From: Candidatus Methanophagales archaeon
GTDB taxonomy: Archaea; Halobacteriota; Syntropharchaeia; Alkanophagales; Methanospirareceae
NCBI GenBank assembly: GCA_030621535.1
Contig: JAUXHM010000004.1
Span: 1 to 17,433 of the forward strand
Direction of reading: 5' to 3'
DNA: 17,433 bases
Under the pieces are notes generated by a model. That model was not told where the DNA came from, did not search any database, and worked only from the letters and a program-made list of their open reading frames with translations. The position numbers were made by a program, and so were the translations under genes. This document shows, one piece after another, positions 1 through 6,783 of this stretch. Within the stretch, counting starts at the first letter, position 1; each line of letters opens with the position of its first letter.

Positions 1-743
1 GATATCCGCTTGCTCACGCGGATTTTCCCGCTCCCTCCACAATTCTCACAGGGCTTCTCCACTACTTCCCCTCTCCCCGCGCATCGGGGGCAAGTAGAGA
101 TAGAAATGAACTGGGCAAACCCCTGCCTTTGCACATTTTTTATCTGACCGGTTCCTCCGCATGCAGAACAGGTTTTTAATCCTCCTGCACTCGCACCCGT
201 TCCCCGGCATGAAGGGCAGCTATCTTCCTTCGAAACGTTTAATTCCTTCTCCATCCCTTTCGCAGCTTCCTCAAGGTCTATCTCAAGGTCATATCGGATG
301 TCGCTTCCTCTCTCGGCTCTAGCTCTGGGTCGGTATCCCTCCTCCGCTCTTGTGTATCCCACTCTTCCGAAGAGGTCCTCAAATATAGACCCGCCTCGGG
401 TTCTCCCGAAACCAAAATTAGCACCGAAGAAGTCTCTGAATACATCACCAAATATGTCCTCTACATCGCCGTATCGCGTGAAATTGGACCAGTCAAACCC
501 CCCCGGACCGAAGTCAACACCTGCATGCCCGAATTTATCGTAGTTTACACGCTTCTGAGGGTCTGACAACACTTCATAAGCCTCAGATACCTCTTTAAAC
601 TTCTCCTCTGCTTCTTTCGGGTTATCCTTATTAAGGTCAGGATGGTGTTTTTTCGCCAATCTCCGATAAGCACGCTTTACCTCTTCCTTCGATGCTCCTT
701 TATCCACGCCCAGTGTCTCGTAGTAATCACGCTTTGCTGCCAA
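1..743 (-). CDS. dnaJ: Molecular chaperone DnaJ (Hsp40), 3' end missing
   Basis: Type I J-protein co-chaperone that delivers unfolded clients to DnaK and stimulates its ATPase. The N-terminal J domain (residues about 5-70) has the HPD motif at residues 34-36. A Gly/Phe-rich linker follows ([21 protein letters not shown]). All four zinc-binding CxxCxGxG repeats are present at about residues 175-240 ([32 protein letters not shown]). The C-terminal substrate domain runs off the left edge. The start is a TTG (741-743, reading [13 protein letters not shown]): an in-frame TGA lies a few codons upstream, there is no ATG between, and a GGAGG lies about 12 nt before it. The gene is divergent from the winged-helix gene at 940. 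dnaK and grpE are not upstream in this window, so the usual grpE-dnaK-dnaJ order is not visible. Identity is certain; the TTG start is inferred. Confidence 0.95.
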   Translation of the reverse strand, partial: MAAKRDYYETLGVDKGASKEEVKRAYRRLAKKHHPDLNKDNPKEAEEKFKEVSEAYEVLSDPQKRVNYDKFGHAGVDFGPGGFDWSNFTRYGDVEDIFGDVFRDFFGANFGFGRTRGGSIFEDLFGRVGYTRAEEGYRPRARAERGSDIRYDLEIDLEEAAKGMEKELNVSKEDSCPSCRGTGASAGGLKTCSACGGTGQIKNVQRQGFAQFISISTCPRCAGRGEVVEKPCENCGGSGKIRVSKRI

Positions 744-939
744 TTCCGCTTCGCCCTCCGTTCAAGAATTAGTTTGTCCCTATTGTTTAAGATTTTTAAG
801 ATGCCTTCGGTTTCATCTCTTCACTGCTTCTTTCCATAGGAAATGGGTGGTGATTTTCTGTATTTTTGCATACCCTTTATATATAAGGTCGAACTTAACT
901 TCATTTGTTCATTGAAAAAGTGAAGGGGTGAAGATGAAG
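744..939. promoter_or_regulatory. Divergent promoter region dnaJ / winged-helix gene
   Basis: Non-coding gap between two diverging genes. On the plus strand a TATA-like TTTATATATA lies at 876-885, about 55 nt before the ATG at 940, and a GGGGTGA ribosome-binding site lies at 925-931. On the minus strand a weaker A/T-rich box (CTTAAAAATC) lies near 785-800, about 50 nt before the dnaJ TTG. Heat-shock control of dnaJ would be plausible, but I see no recognisable operator. Confidence 0.45.
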
Positions 940-1473
940 ATGGCGGCGAAGGTGCGCGTGGAAGTGATAAATGAAGAAGGGATGAAAACCTCTATGGAAC
1001 GCGAGGGTGATTTTATGGACGAATCGTTTAAGCCCTCTTCAATAAGCAGTATGGTGAAATTTTTGGAAAATACCCTTCCCTCGCCATTCCTTTCTGACCC
1101 TTCTGAGGTTGACAGCGAAGACCTCACAATAAAGGAACGATTGGCGTATTTTTTGCGATATGACAAAAGGTCGCCAGGGGATTGGTTCACTTCTTCACAG
1201 ATTAGAAAAATATACGAAGAAGCGTATGGTGAGCAGGTAGGCATCAGCACGTTATCAACGTATTTAGCGAATATGCATTCCGAGGGTATTTTGGTGAGGA
1301 GGGGGAGCAGGGCGGAGAGGAAATACCGATTAGCTAAGAATATGACGCCCTCGCGTTCTGAGTCTGGTTCTGGTTCCCGTTCCCGTTCGGGCGCGGATGC
1401 TACTGCGAATGTCAATTCCAATGACATGGAATTTATAGAATGTCTTCCACTCCACGAACTCATTCCAAGATAG
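940..1473 (+). CDS. Winged-helix domain protein, hypothetical
   Basis: Protein of 177 residues with no assigned function. The middle part (about residues 65-130, from LTIKERLAYFLRYDKRSP to the KYRL strand) reads as a winged helix-turn-helix: helices, a recognition-helix-like GISTLSTYLANMHSEGILVRRG, then a basic wing. This suggests DNA binding, perhaps as a transcription regulator. The C-terminus is a low-complexity Ser/Gly/Arg stretch followed by a short acidic-hydrophobic tail. The ATG at 940 is chosen because GGGGTGA lies 8 nt upstream; GTG 928 overlaps that site and ATG 934 is too close to it. Divergent transcription from dnaJ makes stress-related regulation possible, but this is inference from position only. 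Confidence 0.75.
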   Translation: MAAKVRVEVINEEGMKTSMEREGDFMDESFKPSSISSMVKFLENTLPSPFLSDPSEVDSEDLTIKERLAYFLRYDKRSPGDWFTSSQIRKIYEEAYGEQVGISTLSTYLANMHSEGILVRRGSRAERKYRLAKNMTPSRSESGSGSRSRSGADATANVNSNDMEFIECLPLHELIPR

Positions 1474-1491
1474 TTAATAACGGACGATGGA

Positions 1492-1587
1492 GGTTTAGCG
1501 GGTTAGCAGTTTAGCGGTTTAGCGGCTTGGCTGCTTAGCGGTTTGGTCAAAGGGACTGAGCCGCTAACGAGCTAAACCTCTAAACTA
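1492..1587. repeat. 8-bp degenerate tandem repeat in two inverted arms
   Basis: The left arm (1492-1547) is seven consecutive 8-bp units: GGTTTAGC, GGGTTAGC, AGTTTAGC, GGTTTAGC, GGCTTGGC, TGCTTAGC, GGTTTGGT. After an 8-bp spacer the right arm (1556-1587) has four units in the opposite orientation: CTGAGCCG, CTAACGAG, CTAAACCT, CTAAACTA. The arms can pair into an imperfect hairpin downstream of the convergent genes at 940-1473 and 1674-2237, so it might also act as a terminator. Confidence 0.85.
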
Positions 1588-1628
1588 AGGCACCAGAAAG
1601 CCTAAACAAGGGTTGGAACAGTCTTAAA

Positions 1629-1655
1629 ACTCTGCGTACTCTGCGCTCTCCGCGG
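1629..1655. repeat. 9-bp degenerate tandem repeat
   Basis: Three consecutive 9-bp units: ACTCTGCGT, ACTCTGCGC, TCTCCGCGG. It lies in the gap just after the stop of the minus-strand UPF0200 gene. The unit is unrelated to the 8-bp element 40 bp to the left but has the same tandem, degenerate style. Confidence 0.65.
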
Positions 1656-1673
1656 TGATAAATCACTATAAGG

Positions 1674-2237
1674 TCAATACTGGAGAAGAATTTCTTTTAT
1701 CTGCTCTTTAAACTCCTCTAAAGAACCTTCATTCTTTATAACCTTGTCTGCTTTTTTCATTGCTTCTCCCATTCCCCACCCTAACTCTCTCTCTTCCCGC
1801 TTTTTGAATTCGTCAATGCTCGATAAGTCCAAATCATCGCCTCTACCGCGGGATTTTATTCGTTCATATCTAAAGCGAAGTGGGGCATCCACGCACACAA
1901 GCACGAAATGGGCACCAAATTCGTTTTTAAACGTTTCTACTTCGGCAATCCCCCTTATTCCATCTATAACAATGACTTTTTCGGTTTTACCCGCGCTTTT
2001 CTTCTGCACTTTTATAGCGGGAATGCACCGTTTAGCAATCGCATCCATCCCTTCGTGTGCCCTCAGCTCGTTTGCAACTCTGCCTGCATTTTCGTCACTC
2101 AACGGAAGCCCTCGCTTTCTTAACTCTTCTCTTATCACCTCCCCCATCGTTATGACAGGAATGCCGAGTTCCTTTGCCACCAGAGCTGCTTCCGTTTTTC
2201 CCGCTGCTGGCGCACCGACAAACGCAAACACAAACAC
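1674..2237 (-). CDS. UPF0200 family nucleotide kinase-like P-loop protein
   Basis: P-loop NTPase of the archaeal UPF0200 group (COG0237-like, related to dephospho-CoA and adenylate kinases). Walker A is GAPAAGKT at residues 8-15, followed by a nucleotide-kinase-like segment (TMGEVIREELRKRGLPLSDENAGRVANELR), the strand VIVIDGIRG, and a lid-like basic segment (RFRYERIKSRGRGDD). The substrate is not established for the family. The GTG at 2237 is preferred because it places the P-loop at the family-typical position, overlaps the previous stop codon (TAGTG) and follows AGAGGT. A second possible GTG at 2264 would add nine residues and overlap the upstream gene by 28 bp. It is the last gene of a minus-strand run. 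Confidence 0.8.
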   Translation of the reverse strand: MFVFAFVGAPAAGKTEAALVAKELGIPVITMGEVIREELRKRGLPLSDENAGRVANELRAHEGMDAIAKRCIPAIKVQKKSAGKTEKVIVIDGIRGIAEVETFKNEFGAHFVLVCVDAPLRFRYERIKSRGRGDDLDLSSIDEFKKREERELGWGMGEAMKKADKVIKNEGSLEEFKEQIKEILLQY

Positions 2238-2683
2238 TAATACCGATACCTCTCCCGTAGCCACTTCTCTGCTGCTCCCCTCGCAAGTCTTCGCTCGGTT
2301 GATGCGTAAAATATGTTCACAACACAGAGTAATTCCCCTTTTCCCACCTTACCATCAGCGAAGGGGTGAAAAATAACTTCATCAAGCGCTCGCCTCTCCT
2401 CAACTCCCTTTGCCTTTCCCACCGCTGCGAGCGAAGAAACCACACCAAGTGCGTGTCGCATTATGAAGCAAGGTAAGACTATCGCCTTTGGAGGCAGCTC
2501 TATTTCGCCGATCTTTATGTTCACAAGTTCATTTTTCCTCACTTCTTTATCCTCCTCTGCGATGACCATTTCCCATTCCCCATGCGGACCGACGGTAAAC
2601 CCATAGGGGAACGCCTCTATTCCCCGCCGCTCTATTTCACCACCGATTTTATCTTTCCAGAAAACGCATCCTATTTTTGCCAT
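2237..2683 (-). CDS. DUF22-like conserved archaeal protein
   Basis: Protein of 148 residues without a predicted signal or membrane segment. It resembles the archaeal DUF22 family in the central part (about residues 45-130): acidic EEDKEVRKNELVNIKIGEIELPPKAIVLPC, then MRHALGVVSS, then DEVIFHPFADGKVGKGELLCVVNIF. The assignment is from memory of the family pattern and is moderate. Function is unknown. It ends by overlapping the start of the UPF0200 gene, so the two are probably translationally coupled. It starts 36 nt after the stop of the 117-aa gene upstream, with only a weak AAGG before the ATG. Confidence 0.65.
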   Translation of the reverse strand: MAKIGCVFWKDKIGGEIERRGIEAFPYGFTVGPHGEWEMVIAEEDKEVRKNELVNIKIGEIELPPKAIVLPCFIMRHALGVVSSLAAVGKAKGVEERRALDEVIFHPFADGKVGKGELLCVVNIFYASTERRLARGAAEKWLRERYRY

Positions 2684-2719
2684 GTTCTTTGGTTTGCCTT
2701 TTTACAATAAAAAGTTTAG

Positions 2720-3073
2720 CTAATCGCGAGATTGGACATCGCGGGTTTTGAAACTCTTCAATCGTTTATCCCAGTACGCATCCAGAATTTTTGATTCTTC
2801 AGTATCTTCAAATATGAGCTCGCTTTGCCCCGACCTGGTTATGGTCCCCACATAATTCCAGGAAACACTCTGCCATTCGTCTTCGGTCAGTTCCCTGCCG
2901 ATTGCTTCTTCGACAATCGCACGTTTTAAAACGAGTTTTTTAGCCCCCCTTATTCTTATCTGCATTCCGAAGGCGGTGTAATCTGCGTGGTTGCCTCTAC
3001 TACGGTTGTAGTCGCAAACGGCTTTTGCAATAGACCGATTCGCTGGCACTGCTTCAATAAAAACACTTACCAT
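2720..3073 (-). CDS. Hypothetical protein, 117 aa
   Basis: I do not recognise this family. The start is secure: ATG 3071-3073 is preceded by a strong AGGAGGGG about 9 nt upstream. The protein is soluble in appearance, with an N-terminal strand (VSVFIEAVP), a charged middle with LTEDEWQSVSWNYVG, and an acidic-then-basic C-terminus (FEDTEESKILDAYWDKRLKSFKTRD). There are no Cys clusters or membrane spans. It lies 40 nt downstream of the radical SAM gene and 36 nt upstream of the DUF22-like gene on the same strand, so co-transcription is likely, and a role with the radical SAM enzyme is possible but unproven. Confidence 0.7.
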   Translation of the reverse strand: MVSVFIEAVPANRSIAKAVCDYNRSRGNHADYTAFGMQIRIRGAKKLVLKRAIVEEAIGRELTEDEWQSVSWNYVGTITRSGQSELIFEDTEESKILDAYWDKRLKSFKTRDVQSRD

Positions 3074-3113
3074 TGGTCGCTACCCCTCCTATAGTTCTAA
3101 ACAAATCCCAAAA

Positions 3114-3875
3114 CTAAATAATATAAATCACTTCCTCGCCTTCCTCCCTTGTTCGTATCCTCACTTCTTTCAGAGATGCGGCGTGGTAAGCAATTGCAGC
3201 GAGTTCTTTCAGCTCTTCGTGGCTGAATACATCTTTTTCTTTTATTTCACCACTGGGGACAAGCTCAACCCGGCCCTGTTGTATCACATACGGGCAGTGT
3301 GCAGCCCCTGCCTCTTCCAGTTCTTTTGCTATGCGTTTCACTTCCTCTGCACCGGCAAGATGTTTGAATACCGTTGTTTGCACTTCGAGTTCTATTTTCG
3401 CACGCACACAAGTACCCAGTGTCTTTTTCACTCGTTCCTCCACCCCGGGGACTTTTGTTAGTTTGGCATAGAGCTTTTTATCAGACAGCGGCGCCTTAAT
3501 ATCGAGGAATATTTTGTCAATTAGCTCCTTTCTTAGCATGGATTCGATAGCTTCAGGATAAAATCCGTTTGTCTGCACGCCAACGAACAGTGACCGTGTC
3601 TTTGCATATTCAGCAATCGCTTCTATTGCGCCGGGCTGCATGAACGGTTCACCACCGGAAATAACGACGGCATCTATGAAATCCTCATTTTTGTTTATGT
3701 CTTCTTCTATCTCCTGCATCTCAACGTAGTTATCGCCTTCCAGCAGGTCATGATTCTGGCAATAGAGACATCGAAACGGGCACCCCCTGAGAAATATCAC
3801 CATCGAAGCTTTTCCTCGCCAGTCTATGGTAGAAAAGGGAACGATGCCGCCGAGGTTTATTCTTATTTGTGTCAT
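3114..3875 (-). CDS. Radical SAM glycyl-radical-enzyme activase (anaerobic RNR activase-like)
   Basis: Radical SAM enzyme of 253 residues, closest in pattern to the archaeal anaerobic ribonucleoside-triphosphate reductase activating proteins (NrdG2/PflA-like). The [4Fe-4S] cluster motif is CxxxCxxC at C32, C36, C39 (RGCPFRCLYCQN). The SAM-binding GGE motif follows at 74-76 (SGGEPFMQPG), then VGVQTNGFYPE and FLDIKAPL, as in this family. Such enzymes install a glycyl radical on a partner under anaerobic conditions; the partner (for example nrdD) is not in the window, so the substrate is inferred. No strong SD precedes the ATG. First gene of the minus-strand run ending at 1674. Confidence 0.88.
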   Translation of the reverse strand: MTQIRINLGGIVPFSTIDWRGKASMVIFLRGCPFRCLYCQNHDLLEGDNYVEMQEIEEDINKNEDFIDAVVISGGEPFMQPGAIEAIAEYAKTRSLFVGVQTNGFYPEAIESMLRKELIDKIFLDIKAPLSDKKLYAKLTKVPGVEERVKKTLGTCVRAKIELEVQTTVFKHLAGAEEVKRIAKELEEAGAAHCPYVIQQGRVELVPSGEIKEKDVFSHEELKELAAIAYHAASLKEVRIRTREEGEEVIYII

Positions 3876-3896
3876 TGATGCTCACGCTCAAATCCA

Positions 3897-4017
3897 AGAA
3901 CCACAAGATTACACAGATTTCCACGAGAAAACAATAACGGGAATTAGATTTCCATTGGCTATTCTATTCCGCATTGCTTCTTTTTCTTGTGTTAATCTCG
4001 TGAAATCTCGTGGTTTT
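3897..4017. repeat. Inverted intergenic repeat with about 10-bp internal period
   Basis: The left arm (3897-3931) contains AACCACAAGATTACACAG followed by ATTTCCACGAGAAAA. The right arm (about 3980-4017) is its near reverse complement (AACCACGAGATTTCACGA, then GATTAACACAAGAAAA when read on the minus strand). Within each arm CACRAGATT recurs about every 10-11 bp. The right arm ends exactly at the stop codon of the M42 peptidase gene, so the hairpin may serve as its transcription terminator. A related copy lies at 6784-6910. Confidence 0.85.
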
Positions 4018-5067
4018 TTAGAAGTAATTACCCACTTGCTCTATGGCTCGTGCAGCGAGTTCAGCGCATTTATCGAGGTCTTTCAGGCTTAACAACTCCA
4101 CAGGCGAGTGAATGTACCTTGTAGGCACACCGATTACACCCGTGGGTATGCCGCTTCTTGTAAGGTGGATTGATGTGGCATCCGTCGTGCCACCTTCCGA
4201 TACGCTGAGCTGGTAGTCTATATTATGCTTAGTTGCCGTCTCTTTGAGCCATTTCAGCACCGAGGGCGGCGTTATTATGCCGCGACCCGAGGCATCGGAA
4301 ACGGTAATCACAGGACCTTTATCCATCTCTACCGTCGTGTCTTTCTTTTCTATCCCCGGATGCCCCCCTGCTATATCGGTATCTATTGCGAGGGCAACGT
4401 CGGGATTGAGCCCGAATGCCGCCGTTCGTGCCCCTTTCAGCCCCACTTCCTCCTGCACCGTGCCTACTGCATAGACCTCGAAGTCAGTATTTGCGCGTTT
4501 AAGTGCTTCTACCATTATCGCAACGCCGGAACGATTGTCAAAGGCTTTACAGCTAACTCTTTCGTTTTTCAGGTCTACAAAATGCCTATCTACGGTAACA
4601 GGCGTTCCGATGGAAATCCCCATTTGTTCCACTTCTTCTTTGTCGCACGCACCCACGTCAATGAACATATCTTCTGACTTTATCGCCTTCTCACGCTCTT
4701 CCTTTTTCATTTTATGCGGTGGTTTTGAGCCTATAACACCATACACTTTCACCCCGTTCTCGGAATGCAGAATCACACGCTGGTTGAGCAGTGTCTGGTC
4801 AAACCACCCCCCTATAGTCAAGAATCTCAAGAAACCCTTGTCTTCTATGAGCTTCACCATAAGCCCTATTTCGTCAAGGTGCGCAGCAATCATAACAGAT
4901 GGTTTTTTCCCTTTCCTCGTGGCTATTAGATTCCCCAACCCGTCGGTCCGTATTTCGTCCACGTATGGCTTAATCTCGGCCTCTACGATTTCTCTTATCT
5001 CGCCTTCGTAGCCTGAAACACCATGTGCCTCGGCTAATTTTTTCAATAATTCTCTCATTTCTCCCAT
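4018..5067 (-). CDS. M42 family metallo-aminopeptidase (glutamyl aminopeptidase / TET-like)
   Basis: Cytosolic dinuclear-metal aminopeptidase of 349 residues, normal family length; members often form tetrahedral dodecamers that degrade peptides. Metal ligands and catalytic residues are all present: H63 and D65 (AAHLDEIG), D177 (FDNRSG), E206-E207 (TVQEEVG), D229 (AIDTD) and H320 (RYIHSPVE). The ATG at 5067 gives the usual short N-terminus (MGEMRELLKKLAEAHGVSGYEGE); the longer open frame upstream is only read-through of tRNA-Tyr. A weak GGGA precedes the start. The gene starts 35 nt after the 3' end of tRNA-Tyr and may be co-transcribed with it. Substrate preference cannot be told from sequence; older annotations call such proteins endoglucanase, which is wrong for this family. 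Confidence 0.93.
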   Translation of the reverse strand: MGEMRELLKKLAEAHGVSGYEGEIREIVEAEIKPYVDEIRTDGLGNLIATRKGKKPSVMIAAHLDEIGLMVKLIEDKGFLRFLTIGGWFDQTLLNQRVILHSENGVKVYGVIGSKPPHKMKKEEREKAIKSEDMFIDVGACDKEEVEQMGISIGTPVTVDRHFVDLKNERVSCKAFDNRSGVAIMVEALKRANTDFEVYAVGTVQEEVGLKGARTAAFGLNPDVALAIDTDIAGGHPGIEKKDTTVEMDKGPVITVSDASGRGIITPPSVLKWLKETATKHNIDYQLSVSEGGTTDATSIHLTRSGIPTGVIGVPTRYIHSPVELLSLKDLDKCAELAARAIEQVGNYF

Positions 5068-5102
5068 TTTTATTCCCAAGCGTTTTTGATAAAAACTTTC
5101 AG

Positions 5103-5225
5103 TCCCGCCTCCCGGATTTGAACCGGGGACATCGCGGTGTCCGCGCACGCGGTTATGTGACCTTTGGGAGGTGGTCAAAAATTCACTCTACAGCCGCGCA
5201 CTCTGCCAAACTGAGTTAAGGCGGG
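5103..5225 (-). tRNA. tRNA-Tyr(GUA) with intron
   Basis: The reverse strand folds as a tRNA: acceptor CCCGCCT/AGGCGGG, D stem ACTC/GAGT, anticodon stem CGCGG/CCGCG with loop CTGTAGA, anticodon GUA (5189-5191), five-base variable loop ATGTC, T arm CCCGG-TTCAAAT-CCGGG, discriminator A73. The C1-G72 pair is the archaeal/eukaryotic identity element for tyrosyl-tRNA synthetase. The mature length is 74 nt without the 49-nt intron. CCA is not encoded. Confidence 0.95.
5139..5187 (-). other. Archaeal tRNA intron (bulge-helix-bulge), between positions 37 and 38
   Basis: Removing 49 nt restores the seven-base anticodon loop. The splice sites fit a bulge-helix-bulge: 5' bulge AG^A, central helix CTGT with GCGG (two GU pairs), 3' bulge AC^A. 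Inside, TGACC pairs with GGTCA as a short stem. The intron also holds an extra CCGCG and CGCGG, copies of the two anticodon-stem strands, which could form a competing fold. Confidence 0.85.
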
Positions 5226-5263
5226 ATTTTATTTCCTCCATTAAAAATTACCATATTAATAAA

Positions 5264-5276
5264 CTTAAATATAAAA
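5264..5276 (-). promoter_or_regulatory. Probable TATA box of tRNA-Tyr
   Basis: On the minus strand TTTTATATTTAAG lies about 45 nt before the tRNA-Tyr 5' end, a plausible distance for an archaeal promoter with a short 5' leader. The surrounding gap (5226-5351) is very AT-rich and has no other gene signal. Confidence 0.45.
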
Positions 5277-5351
5277 ATAATTTTTGAAGATGAAGAAGTT
5301 AATTTAAAAAAATTCGAAATCCCAATACTACTCGTTTCGCATCCGAGATTT

Positions 5352-5582
5352 TTATACCTTTCTCTTCCTCTTTATCCCGTCTAACAGCCCATGAGCGTAA
5401 TTTATACACCCAAAGGCAGTGAAGTAATCTCCTTTTTCAAGATAATACTTCGTGTCCCCGTAATACCCCTTTGCAAGCTCTATCACCTCTTCCTCATTGC
5501 TAGCCCGCGATAACGAGTCCAGCTCGACCATACTCTCTTCAAAAAGCGTTATATCCTTTTTTATCCTTTCTGTTTCACTCAT
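5352..5582 (-). CDS. DUF357 family protein
   Basis: Small protein of 76 residues, almost entirely helical. It matches the archaeal DUF357 pattern: VIELAKGYYGDTKYYLEKGDYFTAFGCINYAHGLLDG, a two-helix hairpin with an aromatic-rich turn. The function of this family is not established; many members lie near translation or cofactor genes. It is transcribed divergently from the riboflavin reductase gene. A TATA-like CTTATAAAA (about 5616-5624 on the minus strand) is close enough to give a very short leader, and there is no good SD before the ATG. Confidence 0.85.
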   Translation of the reverse strand: MSETERIKKDITLFEESMVELDSLSRASNEEEVIELAKGYYGDTKYYLEKGDYFTAFGCINYAHGLLDGIKRKRKV

Positions 5583-5600
5583 TTGCGTGCTGTGTTACGA

Positions 5601-5637
5601 TAGGGTTCGATATGGTTTTATAAGTTAAAGAACCCTA
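5601..5637. promoter_or_regulatory. Perfect 8-bp inverted repeat over a divergent promoter
   Basis: TAGGGTTC (5601-5608) and GAACCCTA (5630-5637) are exact reverse complements separated by 21 bp, and the TATA-like box of the DUF357 gene lies between them. The position, between divergent DUF357 and riboflavin-reductase genes, suits an operator for a dimeric regulator. Function is inferred. Confidence 0.45.
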
Positions 5638-5679
5638 AAGCTATTGCATCTAAATTTTTATTGGGGCGGGGAAAAAACA

Positions 5680-6363
5680 ATGAACAGACCCTTTGTATTT
5701 ATAAACGCCGCAATGAGCGCGGATGGAAAAATATCTACGGTAGAAAGGAGACAGACGACAATAAGCGGTAAGGAAGATTTTGAGCGGGTTGATTCACTGA
5801 AGGAGGGAAGCGATGCAATCATGATTGGCATAGGCACTGTTTCCGCGGATAACCCTTCTTTAACTGTAAAATCCGAAAAGAGGAGGGAAGAAAGGCGAAA
5901 GGCGGGGAAAGATGCGAATCCGCTGCGAATAGTAGTGGACAGTAAGGCGAAAACACCTGTTGATGCAGAGATATTAAACAAAGGCGAAGGGAAACGGCTA
6001 ATTGCGGTTTCCGAACGGGCAATTGTGGAAGATATGGAAGGATTAGGAAAGAAAGCGGAGGTTCTAATTTGTGGTAAGGAGGAAGTAGATTTAAAGAAAC
6101 TCCTTTTTTTGGTGTGGCTGCGAGGCGTGAGTAGATTGATGGTAGAAGGCGGTGCAACGCTTAACTGGTCTTTAATTTCGCAGGGGCTCGTTGATGAGAT
6201 ATATACATACGTGGGCAACCTGATAATCGGCGGTGAAAACGCACCTACACTTGTGGATGGTGCAGGCTTTGCCGTAGAAGGAGAAATGATAAAGCTGGAG
6301 CTTTTAAGTGCGGAGCCAATGGACGAAGGTGTTTTGTTAAGGTGGCGCGTTCGCAATGCATAA
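5680..6363 (+). CDS. 2,5-diamino-6-ribosylaminopyrimidinone 5'-phosphate reductase
   Basis: RibD C-terminal-type NAD(P)H reductase of 227 residues (the archaeal RIB7/ArfC enzyme). It reduces the ribose side chain of the riboflavin precursor before deamination, feeding FAD and also F420/FO synthesis. Family motifs in order: FVFINAAMSADGKIST at the N-terminus, GSDAIMIGIGTVSADNPSLTV (about 45-65), PLRIVVDS (strand at the nucleotide site), MVEGGATLNWSLI and the closing LIIGGENAPTLVDGAGF. The ATG at 5680 is chosen over the in-frame ATG at 5644 because it gives the conserved start and follows GGGGCGGGGA. No deaminase domain is fused, as expected for archaea. No other rib gene is nearby. Confidence 0.92.
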   Translation: MNRPFVFINAAMSADGKISTVERRQTTISGKEDFERVDSLKEGSDAIMIGIGTVSADNPSLTVKSEKRREERRKAGKDANPLRIVVDSKAKTPVDAEILNKGEGKRLIAVSERAIVEDMEGLGKKAEVLICGKEEVDLKKLLFLVWLRGVSRLMVEGGATLNWSLISQGLVDEIYTYVGNLIIGGENAPTLVDGAGFAVEGEMIKLELLSAEPMDEGVLLRWRVRNA

Positions 6364-6383
6364 AAAGCGTTTTCGTGTTCGTC

Positions 6384-6411
6384 AACCTGAAACCTGAGAA
6401 CTGAGAACAGA
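6384..6411. repeat. Heptad tandem repeat (AACCTGA type)
   Basis: Four consecutive 7-bp units: AACCTGA, AACCTGA, GAACTGA, GAACAGA, in the gap between the riboflavin reductase and the EMC6-like gene. The same heptad (AACCTCA/AACCTGA) recurs inside the tRNA-Gly intron at 8439-8473. Confidence 0.75.
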
Positions 6412-6454
6412 AATAATAATTAATATAAGTAACTTAAATTGATAGTGCGAGTCA

Positions 6455-6769
6455 ATGGAGAACGATAAAAGAGCGCGGGATATGAAGAAGAAGGAGAAAG
6501 AGAAAGCAGAATACAAGGAAGGGTTGATAAAGACGCTAACGCCTCTCCTGTTTGGCGCTCTCGCGGGTGTTATATCATTCTACGTGATAAAAAATCCTAT
6601 ATCCGAAGATGGTCTGCTTATCGCGATTCTGATGGTCATGGTGCAGAAATTTGTCTATCCGTTCTTACATACGAGCTTAGAAGGGGCAAAGGATTGGATT
6701 TATATCTCGTTTATAACCCTTTTCTGCTGGTTTATCTCGTTCTCACTGTTGCTGAACATTCACATTTAA
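6455..6769 (+). CDS. EMC6-like small membrane protein
   Basis: Protein of 104 residues with a very charged N-terminus (about 25 residues of Lys/Glu/Arg) and three predicted transmembrane segments at about 29-46, 53-72 and 82-102. The pattern around the second and third segments (MVMVQKFVYPFL, then KDWIYISFITLFCWFISFSLLLN) resembles archaeal proteins related to eukaryotic EMC6, a core subunit of the ER membrane protein insertase. A role in membrane-protein insertion is inferred from the family and not from anything local. No SD is seen before the ATG; an AT-rich stretch around 6420-6435 could be the promoter, giving a near-leaderless mRNA. Confidence 0.68.
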   Translation: MENDKRARDMKKKEKEKAEYKEGLIKTLTPLLFGALAGVISFYVIKNPISEDGLLIAILMVMVQKFVYPFLHTSLEGAKDWIYISFITLFCWFISFSLLLNIHI

Positions 6770-6783
6770 AAAGCGCCTTTTAT

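Noticed and set aside
909-1463. Minus-strand frame opposite the winged-helix gene
   Set aside because: The plus-strand frame has an SD, a TATA box and a recognisable fold; the opposite frame has none.
1492-1655. CRISPR array
   Set aside because: The repeats have periods of 8-9 bp with no spacers of 25-45 bp and no cas genes nearby.
5068-5178. N-terminal extension of the M42 peptidase reading through to 5178
   Set aside because: The extra residues are translated from tRNA-Tyr and its 3' flank; the conserved N-terminus begins at 5067.
5138-5194. A type II tRNA (Leu/Ser) with a long variable arm instead of tRNA-Tyr
   Set aside because: Reading the first CCGCG as the 3' anticodon strand leaves a 20-nt variable region, but anticodon GUA, C1-G72 and the second CCGCG with a five-base variable loop fit intron-containing tRNA-Tyr.
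5658-6356. Long minus-strand frame opposite the riboflavin reductase
   Set aside because: Shadow of a conserved enzyme gene; Ser/Pro-rich, no family features.
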